Of a DNA stretch of 64,000 nucleotides, positions 27,877 through 36,863 are shown one piece after another. Each line of letters opens with the position of its first letter. Within the stretch, counting starts at the first letter, position 1. The DNA is taken from NCBI RefSeq assembly GCF_024341905.1, contig NZ_BQXY01000006.1:248001-312000 (forward strand), written 5' to 3'. This DNA is from Clostridium folliculivorans (GTDB lineage Bacteria > Bacillota > Clostridia > Clostridiales > Clostridiaceae). Below the pieces are notes generated by a model. The model made no database searches. It saw only the letters and a list, made by a program, of their open reading frames with translations, and was not told the DNA's origin. The position numbers and the translations under genes are program-made.

Positions 27877-27996
27877 TTTTGCCTCCTAAGATATTAATCT
27901 TATATAAATGTATTACTTCTTGAAGAATTTTTGAAAAATTCGTTCCTTAGATATAAGGGGAGTCAAATATATTTGAGGACTAGAAGTGGTATGGAA

Positions 27997-28050
27997 TTAA
28001 CCTATTGATGATAAGAAACTACACCTTAGACATCAATAGGTTAATTTATT
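27997..28050. terminator. Bidirectional terminator between metY and aspD
   Basis: TTAACCTATTGATG and its exact inverse form a 14-bp stem with a 20-base loop, flanked by A/T runs. Confidence 0.7.
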
Positions 28051-28063
28051 TTAAAGATGGATT

Positions 28064-29701
28064 CTATACGTGTGAAAATGAAAGTTGCCATGAATGTACG
28101 TATTCATCTAAAACCTTATGAAGTACTTCACCTATCCGTGAATAAGACTCATCACTTAGATTGGCAAGTGAGATTCTGATAGACCATTCAGGACCATGAA
28201 ATCCACTTCCACTTAAAAGTACTATAGAAGATTCTTCAGCTAAACGGAACAAAATATCTATTGGCTTATGATTCTTTTGAAGGTATTCAGCAAATTCATC
28301 TCCATAATAGTGGCAAGCCCACTCTAATAAATCAAATTCTGTGTAATAAGCAGCATCATAAGGATCTTTTCTAAGATCAAGGCCTAATCCATCAAAAAGT
28401 AGTTTTTGGCGTCTATGGCATATATCAATTGTTTGTTGCTTATATACATTTTTATCATCTAACAAGGAGAATGCACAGAAGAAAGCCATTTGCACCTGTT
28501 GAGGTGTAGAAAGCCCAGCTGTATGATTAAGTGCAACCTGCCTACTGTCAGCCACTATTCTATCTATGAAAAGAACATTATCAGGGTCAGAAGATAAATC
28601 GCCGTATCTTTGTCTAAGTTCTTCTTTGATAAATTCCGGCTGCATTCTTAATAGCTTATCAAATACATTTTTTTCGTGTAAAGCTATGGTTCCTAGTCTC
28701 CAGCCAGTTACCCCAAAGTACTTTGAGAATGAATAAACACCAATTGTGTTATAAGGCAAGTCAGCCATCAATGAGCGGAATTTAGGAACAAAGGTACTAT
28801 ATACATCATCAGATATTATCATAAGGTTTGGATTATAATTATTTACTATATCCATTATGATTTTAACCGATTCATTCTTCATTGCTACCGAAGGTGGGTT
28901 ACTAGGGTTAACTACAAACAAGGCTTTTATGGATTTATCTTTTAGTTTTTCTAATTCATCCTTAGGATACTGCCATGTATGAGTGCCGTCTTCAGTAAGT
29001 TCTGTGGCTCTTATTTTAATAACCTCAAAATTATATCTAGGCAAAAGAGGAATCTCTAAATATGGAGTAAAGATTGGTGTCATTAAGGCAATCTTATCAC
29101 CCCGTGCCAACAGTTCATTTGCTATAAGAGAATCAAATATATAACACATAGCAGCTGTTGCGCCCTCTACAGCAAAGATATTAAATATACCTTCTGGTGG
29201 CTTATTATAACACATCTCTTGAACTAAATAGGAGTTAACAATCTGCTCAATATGAACTAACATTCTATCTGGTGAAGGATAGTTATCACCAATTATTCCA
29301 TCAGCGAGTTCTTGAACCCAAGTATCTGGATCAAACCCTTTTTCAACTATACCATAATCTATAATTCGTTTTAATAAATCTATTCCTGGTGAAGTTGCAT
29401 TTGATTTTACATAATCATAAAAGCGATTTGCAATACCTTGACGCCTAGGCATTCCAGCTAGATCACCTTCGCACCAAGTGTTTCTTGTTTCTTGAACTGC
29501 AAATAATCCGAAAGTGAAAAAGGCTTCTCTAGGAGTAGCAGCAGTCCAGTTTGGATTACCTCTTCCGGCATCTAATAGTGCATGAGCACTTTTTTCCTTT
29601 TGTCCACTTGCTAAGCTGATAAGTCTGTTTTTAAATTCAAAAGGACTGATTTTTCCATAAATTCTTTCTAATTCCTCTCTTTGTACATTAAAATTATCCA
29701 T
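28064..29701 (-). CDS. aspD: Bifunctional aspartate transaminase / L-aspartate 4-decarboxylase
   Basis: This 545-residue fold-type I PLP enzyme has the Schiff-base Lys327 in YSFSKYFGVTGWRLG and the family signatures LLDAGRGNPNWTAATPREAFF near the N-terminus, PRRQGIANRFYDYV and NPSNPPSVAM. It is longer than a plain aminotransferase, matching aspartate beta-decarboxylases. The enzyme makes alanine and CO2 from aspartate, with a proton-consuming net effect. In some bacteria it is paired with an aspartate:alanine antiporter (AspT); none is adjacent here. The start at 29701 has AGAGGTG upstream. Confidence 0.93.
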   Translation of the reverse strand: MDNFNVQREELERIYGKISPFEFKNRLISLASGQKEKSAHALLDAGRGNPNWTAATPREAFFTFGLFAVQETRNTWCEGDLAGMPRRQGIANRFYDYVKSNATSPGIDLLKRIIDYGIVEKGFDPDTWVQELADGIIGDNYPSPDRMLVHIEQIVNSYLVQEMCYNKPPEGIFNIFAVEGATAAMCYIFDSLIANELLARGDKIALMTPIFTPYLEIPLLPRYNFEVIKIRATELTEDGTHTWQYPKDELEKLKDKSIKALFVVNPSNPPSVAMKNESVKIIMDIVNNYNPNLMIISDDVYSTFVPKFRSLMADLPYNTIGVYSFSKYFGVTGWRLGTIALHEKNVFDKLLRMQPEFIKEELRQRYGDLSSDPDNVLFIDRIVADSRQVALNHTAGLSTPQQVQMAFFCAFSLLDDKNVYKQQTIDICHRRQKLLFDGLGLDLRKDPYDAAYYTEFDLLEWACHYYGDEFAEYLQKNHKPIDILFRLAEESSIVLLSGSGFHGPEWSIRISLANLSDESYSRIGEVLHKVLDEYVHSWQLSFSHV

Positions 29702-30088
29702 GTATAACACCTCTGATTTTTCTGCGATTTTTAATATTGATGCACCTTTTTAAAGTTTAGTATCAAAAATTTTTGTGAAATTTATTAAGGATCTTATGAA
29801 AAAGATACTTAAATTTCAATATATTACTTTGATAGAATTATAAGTATAAAAATATCTATGTTTTATAATTTCCGATAAATATGAATATTATTTATCAATG
29901 GGAGTGAAAGATTTTTAATATGTTTATTACAGTATTTGTATAGCTTCGTATGCATATATTTTATTGTCTAGGGGATTATAAAAAGTTTAAGACATTTGGA
30001 TCAAACAATTTATTTAAATTGTATATTTTTTATATTTATAGATGTATAAGTTTCAAACAAAATTTAGATTAATAATTGAAGTTGGAAC
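29702..30088. other. Intergenic region upstream of aspD
   Basis: This is a 387-bp AT-rich stretch with no ORF of interest. It should carry the aspD promoter on the minus strand. No riboswitch was recognised. Confidence 0.5.
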
Positions 30089-30194
30089 TATAGATGTACC
30101 ACTTCGAACCGGAATCTATTTTTAAAACTCTCACGGGTTCTGGTGAGAGAATTTTAAAATAATAAGTTTTATTACGAAGTGGTACATTCATATA
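30089..30194. repeat. MITE-like palindromic element, family 2, copy 1
   Basis: This ~106-bp element has terminal inverted repeats TATAGATGTACCACTTCG and CGAAGTGGTACATTCATA and an inner palindrome CTCTCACGG/GTGAGAG. It lies 52 bp ahead of the 125-residue gene. Six other copies are at 32379, 35378, 41107, 46113, 48586 and 56137. Confidence 0.75.
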
Positions 30195-30246
30195 TAAAAA
30201 GTCAATAATAAAAATAATAATATAAATTTAAGGTGGTGCTTTTAGA

Positions 30247-30624
30247 ATGAAACAACATTTATCAGGAAAACAGTTAAAAGAAATTAGTTATGACAATAGA
30301 ATAAAACTTCTTTCTCTAGTAACAGGACTTACAAGAGAATACTTAGGTGATGAATATAAAAGAGATACTAAACACGAAGATGAATTGCTTCTAAAGTACG
30401 GATATGATGTGAAAGTAGGAGAGCTTATTGAAATTATACAAGACTACACTGGGCAATTTCCCACTCCTAACCTAAATAATCAGCAGTATGAAGTTGTTGT
30501 AAGCTTGAAAAATAACAAAGGAGAAGTAATTGAGGCTAAATCTGAATTGCAAGAAAGTTACTGTGATGCGCTGTATGATATAGTAAAGTTTTTATTAAAT
30601 AACGACTATATTGATTTACCATAG
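30247..30624 (+). CDS. Hypothetical protein (125 residues)
   Basis: This soluble protein begins MKQHLSGKQLKEISYDNRI and ends KFLLNNDYIDLP. It has mixed alpha/beta composition with no signal peptide, membrane segment or known motif. AAGGTGG precedes the start at about 12 bases. It is a single gene flanked by repeats on both sides, and I do not recognise the family. Confidence 0.6.
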   Translation: MKQHLSGKQLKEISYDNRIKLLSLVTGLTREYLGDEYKRDTKHEDELLLKYGYDVKVGELIEIIQDYTGQFPTPNLNNQQYEVVVSLKNNKGEVIEAKSELQESYCDALYDIVKFLLNNDYIDLP

Positions 30625-30676
30625 TCTAATGGCTCGCTCATATAGCATTTTCTGTATAGCCAATTGATTTTAACAA
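30624..30676. repeat. Family 5 repeat, half copy
   Basis: CTAATGGCTCGCTCATATAG followed by CTGTATAGCCAATTGATTTT matches the right half of the family-5 element. It begins at the stop codon of the preceding gene. Confidence 0.55.
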
Positions 30677-30701
30677 CTTCTTTAAACAAAATCTATAAAT
30701 A

Positions 30702-30801
30702 AAGGGTTCCAACTTAAACTATTAATTTATACTTTCTAGAAAACATCCGTAATTCGGTTGGTTTCAATAGATATAAATTGAGTCTAAGTAAAGGAACCCT
30801 T
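30702..30801. repeat. Dispersed palindromic repeat, family 1, copy C
   Basis: This 100-bp element has ends AGGGTTCC and GGAACCCT and shares ACTTAAACTATTAATTTATA with copies A and B. It lies directly after the half family-5 repeat and just before the convergent lactonase stop. Confidence 0.65.
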
Positions 30802-30816
30802 GTAAGTAATTAAAAA

Positions 30817-31893
30817 TTATTCATTTGTTATTGATATGCAAACAGGATTTGGTACTTCTAAATCACACTCAAGTTTTTCTAATAGCCCAGTATCAGGATT
30901 TGCTTTATATATAATTATTGAATTTGTGTTTTGATTTGCTACGATTAAGAAATTTCCGCTTGGATCAAAGGAAAAATCTCTTGGACCTTCTCCAAAGGTT
31001 GATATATAATCAACAAAAGTAAGCAACCCAGAGCTGCTATCAATTGCAAAAATAGAGATGGTGTCGCTACCTCTATTGGAAGTATATAAAAACTTTCCAT
31101 TAGGAGAAACTCTTATTGCAGCACCAAGATTATGGCCTTCGTAATCTTTTGGAAGAGAATTAATTGTTTGTAGCTTTGTTACAGATAGTTCATGGTCATC
31201 ATAATTATATACATCCACATTAGCGTTAAGCTCGTTTATAACATAAAAGAATTTAAAGTCACTATGGAATATTAAATGGCGTGGACCAGAACCAGGTTGT
31301 GAGTGTATAACCTTTTTGTTATGCTCGTCCAATATACCAGTACTTTTATCAAATGGATAAAAGGTTATAGTGTCTCTTCCAAGGTCAACCACTGCTAGGT
31401 GTTTTTCACTAGGTGTAAGATAGCAATAATGAACATGAGGTTTTTCTTGGCGTTCAGCAACTACCCCAGATCCATCTCCGGTATGTCTAATAACTGATGT
31501 AGGGGCTGCTAGAGTACCGTCTTCTTTTATTGGAAGGACTGTTATAGTAGCTTCATGATAGTTTCCAGCAAAGACATATTTATAATCATTATCAAAAGAA
31601 AGATGACAAGGGGATTTTCCTTCGTCTAAAACAGTGTTTAATTCAAAAAGAGTATTATCATTATTTATTTTGAATGCTCTAACCCCTCCAAAATCTTGTT
31701 GTTTTAACACAGAATATAATAAGTTTTTTTCTTTGCAAGTAATTACATATGTAGGATGTGCAAGTGTAGCAACGGGCTGTAGATTGTTTACTTCATGGTT
31801 TTTGTGATTGAATTCAAAAGAATATATACCTTTACTATCACCGTAAGTATACGTTCCCACGTAAACTATGGATTTATTATTGTTTGTGCTCAT
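30817..31893 (-). CDS. Beta-propeller lactonase (6-phosphogluconolactonase-like)
   Basis: This 358-residue protein of the seven-bladed Lactonase family begins MSTNNNKSIVYVGTYTYGDS and has the blade motifs GSGPRHLIFHSDFKFFYVINELNANV and GAAIRVSPNGKFLYTSNRGSD. Members hydrolyse 6-phosphogluconolactone or other sugar lactones; the substrate here is not fixed by sequence. It has no signal peptide and is expected to be cytoplasmic. The start at 31893 has GGAGG nine bases upstream. It is a single gene. Confidence 0.88.
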   Translation of the reverse strand: MSTNNNKSIVYVGTYTYGDSKGIYSFEFNHKNHEVNNLQPVATLAHPTYVITCKEKNLLYSVLKQQDFGGVRAFKINNDNTLFELNTVLDEGKSPCHLSFDNDYKYVFAGNYHEATITVLPIKEDGTLAAPTSVIRHTGDGSGVVAERQEKPHVHYCYLTPSEKHLAVVDLGRDTITFYPFDKSTGILDEHNKKVIHSQPGSGPRHLIFHSDFKFFYVINELNANVDVYNYDDHELSVTKLQTINSLPKDYEGHNLGAAIRVSPNGKFLYTSNRGSDTISIFAIDSSSGLLTFVDYISTFGEGPRDFSFDPSGNFLIVANQNTNSIIIYKANPDTGLLEKLECDLEVPNPVCISITNE

Positions 31894-31984
31894 ACAATTA
31901 ACCTCCAAATGTTATCTCAATATAAATTATGAGATTATTAAAAACTTTATAATAGTTTATTCTAGTTAAATTATACCTTAGTAT

Positions 31985-32024
31985 AAATAGGTAGGTAAAT
32001 GTATTATTTACTCTACCTATTTTC
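31985..32024 (-). terminator. Terminator between zinc-ribbon and lactonase genes
   Basis: AAATAGGTAG and its inverse CTACCTATTT close a 17-base region; it ends the zinc-ribbon gene on the minus strand. Confidence 0.55.
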
Positions 32025-32037
32025 TAAAACAGAAAAT

Positions 32038-32349
32038 TTATCCTAAAAATTCTGGAGTTTCTTGATAATCTGAGCGAATAGCCTTTTGTACTATAGTAAA
32101 TTCTACGTTATCACTAATATCATCTACAGAAAACTCATATATTGTTCCGCAATTCTTACAGTGTAGAAAATCTTTTTCTTTAATTTTTTTTCTATCATCA
32201 AACATAAAAGGTGTTTCTTCTGCTCTTCTAATTGATCTATCAGAACTTGAACTGCTTATATCATAGGTATAAACATAGGTTGCTTCACGTTTAATCTCTA
32301 GATTATTACTAGAGCATTTTTGGCATTTTAAGTTACTATCCATACTCAT
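32038..32349 (-). CDS. Small zinc-ribbon protein of unknown function
   Basis: This 103-residue protein (MSMDSNLKCQKCSSNNLEIK) has two CxxC pairs, CQKC at about residues 9-12 and CKNC about 60 residues later (HCKNCGTIYEF), separated by a Ser/Arg-rich segment. The start at 32349 has AAAGGAT upstream. It is likely a nucleic-acid- or metal-binding ribbon; function is not recognised. Confidence 0.65.
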   Translation of the reverse strand: MSMDSNLKCQKCSSNNLEIKREATYVYTYDISSSSSDRSIRRAEETPFMFDDRKKIKEKDFLHCKNCGTIYEFSVDDISDNVEFTIVQKAIRSDYQETPEFLG

Positions 32350-32378
32350 AACAAAAATCCTTTCTATCACTAAAACTT

Positions 32379-32485
32379 ATATAAAGATGAACTACTTCAA
32401 TGTGAAATCTATTTTTAAAAATCCCACAATTTTTGGTTGGAAGATTTGAAGGTACTAATTTAATTATGAAGTAGTTTATCTATAT
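32379..32485. repeat. MITE-like palindromic element, family 2, copy 2 (diverged)
   Basis: This ~107-bp element runs from ATAAAGATGAACTACTTCAA to GAAGTAGTTTATCTATATA and has the same ends as the other copies with substitutions. It lies in the divergent region between the zinc-ribbon gene and the antiporter. The rest of 32350-32656 is AT-rich and featureless. Confidence 0.65.
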
Positions 32486-32656
32486 ATTATTGCTTTATAA
32501 AGCAATTTTTAAACAAATATATAATATTTGTTTAATTCGTGCAACAGTGTGGAAGTATATAATATAATTACAATTTTTATTGCAATTAGCAAGGTAATTT
32601 GGTAAATTGTTCAATATAAATATAACTTGGTATCATATTATTTTTAAGGGGGATTT

Positions 32657-33706
32657 ATGAATAAATTATATTACTTATTTATTTTTATACCGATTTCTTT
32701 TTTATCTAAAGAAGTATTTCATCTTAGTCCAATACTAACCTTTATATTCACAGCTTTAGCAATAATACCGCTGGCTGGGCTCATGGGGGAAGCAACAGAG
32801 GAATTGTCAGTATACCTTGGATCAAGACTCGGAGGATTTCTAAATGCTACTTTTGGAAATGCTACTGAATTAATACTTGCTATATTTTCGCTTAAGGCAG
32901 GACTGTTAGAAGTAGTTAAAGCCTCTATTGCTGGGTCGATAATAGGAAATATTTTATTAGTTCTTGGGGCAAGTATGTTTATTGGTGGAACTAAGTTTAA
33001 GGTGCAGAAGTTCTCTAAAAACAGTATCAATTTTTCATTGAGTATGCTTACCTTCGCGATAATAGGGGTAATAATACCTGCTGCATTTACAAATAATATA
33101 ACTGTAGATGATGTTAATCCTATGAAATATGAAAATTTGAGTGTTTTAATAGCTGTTATAATGCTATTTATATATATAAGTAGTTTGTATTTTTCGTTCT
33201 TTACGCACAAAGATATATTTGGAACTGAGCATGAAGCGCTTACAGGAAAGTGGAGCAAGAAAAAAAGTGTAATGGTATTAGTAATTGCAACTATATTTGT
33301 TGCTTTTGAGAGTGAGTTTCTTGTATCAAGTATCGAACCAATGACAGAACAATTGCATTTAAGTAATTTATTTGTTGGGCTTATAATACTTCCTATAATA
33401 GGAAATGCTGCAGAGCATTCAACTGCTATAGTTACCGCTCTGAAGAACAAGATGGATATATCAGTAGAGATAGCTATAGGATCAAGTCTACAAATAATCC
33501 TTTTCGTTGCTCCAGTGTTAGTGTTATTGAGCTTAGTCTTTACACCTATGGCCTTAATCTTCAATAAATACGAATTGATTTCTCTAGTATTAGCCGTTAT
33601 AATTGCAAATAAGGTTGCATATGATGGAGAATCTAACTGGCTTGAAGGACTCCAATTGATGAGTGTGTACTTAATAGTTGCAGTGGCATGTTTTATAGTT
33701 GGCTAA
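32657..33706 (+). CDS. cax: Ca2+/H+ antiporter (CaCA family, Cax-type)
   Basis: This 349-residue inner-membrane antiporter has about eleven hydrophobic segments and the two inverted alpha-repeat signatures GNATELILAI and GNAAEHSTAI, whose Asn and Glu residues bind the cation. It exchanges cytosolic Ca2+ for protons and resembles Bacillus YfkE. A soluble acidic loop follows the central segments (THKDIFGTEHEALTG). AAGGGGG precedes the start. It is a single gene. Confidence 0.93.
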   Translation: MNKLYYLFIFIPISFLSKEVFHLSPILTFIFTALAIIPLAGLMGEATEELSVYLGSRLGGFLNATFGNATELILAIFSLKAGLLEVVKASIAGSIIGNILLVLGASMFIGGTKFKVQKFSKNSINFSLSMLTFAIIGVIIPAAFTNNITVDDVNPMKYENLSVLIAVIMLFIYISSLYFSFFTHKDIFGTEHEALTGKWSKKKSVMVLVIATIFVAFESEFLVSSIEPMTEQLHLSNLFVGLIILPIIGNAAEHSTAIVTALKNKMDISVEIAIGSSLQIILFVAPVLVLLSLVFTPMALIFNKYELISLVLAVIIANKVAYDGESNWLEGLQLMSVYLIVAVACFIVG

Positions 33707-33724
33707 TAAAAATAGCTTTTATTA

Positions 33725-33742
33725 TAAAGTGGTACCACTTTA
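33725..33742. repeat. Perfect 18-bp palindrome made of two family-2 ends
   Basis: TAAAGTGG and CCACTTTA meet at a central TA with no loop. The halves equal the GAAGTGGTAC/GTACCACTTC ends of the family-2 elements joined head to head. It could be an excision relic or an operator for a neighbour. Confidence 0.45.
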
Positions 33743-33828
33743 GTATTAAAGATTATGATTTACTTAACATAGTTTATTTTAAGAATGCATAACTTTAGAC
33801 ATAAAATAGAGCTAAAGAGGTGATAAAA

Positions 33829-34134
33829 ATGGCAAAAGTAAATGCTAGAAACAATGATTTTTTGAATACTGCAAAAACAAAAGCATCTCCCCAAATATAT
33901 TCAATGTTGGTTGATTTGGTTAACGATGGTAATAAGGAGTTTGCTGAATTGGTTTTGAAAATAGATTATCTTTTGCAATATTCAAGTTCGTGTATAAAGG
34001 ATAAAGACTGGGATGAAGCAAGAGAAAGTCTTGATAAAGCTAAAAATAGAATAGAAAAGTTAGAGGAAAGTAATATAGATACAGAGTATCTTAGATATCT
34101 CTATGAAGGCATAGAAAGTAAATGTAAGAAATAG
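33829..34134 (+). CDS. Hypothetical helical protein (101 residues)
   Basis: This soluble, mostly helical protein (MAKVNARNNDFLNTAKTKAS) has a Lys/Glu-rich C-terminus (LDKAKNRIEKLEESN) that could form a coiled coil. The start at 33829 has AGAGGTG upstream and is preferred over the in-frame ATG at 33820. No family is recognised. The repeat nest begins just after its stop. Confidence 0.6.
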   Translation: MAKVNARNNDFLNTAKTKASPQIYSMLVDLVNDGNKEFAELVLKIDYLLQYSSSCIKDKDWDEARESLDKAKNRIEKLEESNIDTEYLRYLYEGIESKCKK

Positions 34135-34152
34135 GAGATGTTAAAGCACCTT

Positions 34153-34536
34153 TTGAAATTAAGTGGTCATTCATCCGATACTTTAATGAGCTTACGCAAA
34201 GAATTAATATGATTTTGTGATATTCCATGGCTAAAACTGTAAACTCACTACGTTCGAACAGTACAGTTTTTTACTCTTTATTATCAATGCCGTCTGATAA
34301 ACTTTTTATATCTAAAAATTTAAGAAATGGAAGAGGGGATATAAAGCAAAAGAGTAAAAAGTGAGAATATGTCGCCTGCCAGAATTTCTTCACATACGTT
34401 CAGAAAAGGCAGATGCGCAAAAAAATCACTAATAAAGAACAATTAGCGATTTTTTGAGGCCATTCCATCTGAAAAAATCATTTAATTCTAATAGCTCGCT
34501 CACATAGCATCTCCTGCATAACCATTTAATTTCAAT
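34153..34536. repeat. Family 5 composite repeat, unit 1 (carrying a family-3 element)
   Basis: The outer ends are TTGAAATTAAGTGGTCAT and ATAACCATTTAATTTCAA. Inside are a left part (CGATACTTTAATGAGCTTAC) and a complete family-3 element (34366-34456). Unit 2 at 34823-35240 repeats this layout. It has no credible ORF. Confidence 0.6.
34366..34456 (+). repeat. Structured dispersed repeat, family 3, copy 3
   Basis: The core TCGCCTGCCAGAATTTCTTC and GGCAGATGCGC is followed by an A-run and a CACTAAT/ATTAGCGA hairpin with a T-run. The hairpin arms differ from copies 1, 2 and 5 (CTGAAG/CTTCAG) by compensatory changes. Confidence 0.65.
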
Positions 34537-34651
34537 AATGTTGTTAAATTAGCAGCAATAAAACTTTAACATCAGAGTAATAATTCTACCCGCTGGAACA
34601 TATAGATAAACAACTTGAATTAATAATATTTGTGTGCCAGGGGGAGATATT

Positions 34652-34738
34652 ATGCCTGATAAGGGAAAGAGCAAGAGTGGTTCAACAAAAAATAATGGTA
34701 AGAAGCAAGATACTAAGAAAAATCCAAAGAAAAAGTAA
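34652..34738 (+). CDS. 28-residue Lys-rich peptide
   Basis: ATG at 34652 follows the strong site GGGGGAGATATT. The peptide starts MPDKGKSKSGSTKNNGKKQD and ends KKNPKKK, so it is highly basic and probably disordered, without Cys or hydrophobic residues. A terminator closes it 40 bp later. The strong start site and terminator argue for a real transcript. It lies between the two repeat units. Function unknown. Confidence 0.5.
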   Translation: MPDKGKSKSGSTKNNGKKQDTKKNPKKK

Positions 34739-34779
34739 TCGTTTATAAACCAATAGTTTTACTTTGTTTAAGGAGTAAA

Positions 34780-34807
34780 CAAACCAGCAGAAATGCTGGT
34801 TTTTTCA
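34780..34807 (+). terminator. Terminator after the 28-residue peptide
   Basis: ACCAGCA pairs with TGCTGGT around GAAA, followed by TTTTT. Confidence 0.7.
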
Positions 34808-34822
34808 TATGTACTATGTACG

Positions 34823-35240
34823 CTGAAATTAAAGTGTCTCTACTTCCGATGCTTTAATGAACTTCGCATAGAATTAATATGTTTTTCTCCAATGAAATAG
34901 CTAAAACTTTATAACTCACTACGTTCGGACAATAAAGTTTCCTAACGCTATCCCATTTCCGAAAAGCATTTAATTCTAGTTGCTTGTTCATATAGCATCT
35001 CCTGTAGAAACACTTTAATTTCAAAAGTATATTAGAAAGGAATTATAGTAGTAAAAAGTAAAAAGTAAAAATATATCGCCTGCCAGAATTTCTTCACATA
35101 CGTTCAGAAAAGGCAGATGCGCAAAAAAATCACTAATGAAGAACGATTAGCGACTTTTTGAAGCTATTCCATCTGAAAAAATCATTTAATTCTAATAGCT
35201 CGCTCATAGAGCGTCTCCTGTAGAAACACTTTAATTTCAA
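34823..35240. repeat. Family 5 composite repeat, unit 2
   Basis: The left end TGAAATTAAAGTGTCTC and inner end TTAATTTCAAAAG (35024) enclose a ~200-bp element. A family-3 copy (35071-35161) and a second right half ending TTTAATTTCAA (35240) follow. The two halves resemble unit 1, so unit 2 looks like a duplication with additional insertion. Confidence 0.6.
35071..35161 (+). repeat. Structured dispersed repeat, family 3, copy 4
   Basis: Nearly identical to copy 3 (same core and A-run); the hairpin arms CACTAAT and ATTAGCGA are followed by CTTTTTG. Confidence 0.65.
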
Positions 35241-35377
35241 AGGTATATAAAAAACTTATAATAGTGAAAAAAGAAGCGCTATTACCAATAATGTTTTGAT
35301 AAACTTCGTTGAGAAATACCTGGATAAAACAGTACATTGAAAACAGGATTATTGTGTATTATAATACTTAACAAAAC

Positions 35378-36621
<1,244 letters not shown>

Positions 36622-36628
36622 TATTCAT

Positions 36629-36671
36629 AAAAAAGAAGGTGTTTAGATTAGGATAAGCATCTTCTTTTTTT
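36629..36671 (+). terminator. Terminator after mnmA
   Basis: AAAAAAGAAGGTGTTTA pairs with TAAGCATCTTCTTTTTTT around an 8-base loop. Confidence 0.75.
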
Positions 36672-36863
36672 ACTATTTTACTGTTTATGTGTTAAATATG
36701 TGGATATAAATACATGAAATATAACTTTTGCTATTCAGAAAGGTTTATTAAAGTAACAGATATTATAAACCCTTTAATAGAATTTTATTTATAACAAAAA
36801 AATAATAGCACTTGAAGTTTAAGTAACTAATAAGGTAAAATAAATGTATATTTATGTTGAAAT

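Noticed and set aside
32719-33564. Long open frame (281 codons) on the minus strand across the Ca2+/H+ antiporter
   Set aside because: It is antisense to a clear membrane transporter, has no ribosome binding site and its composition mirrors the opposite-strand codons.
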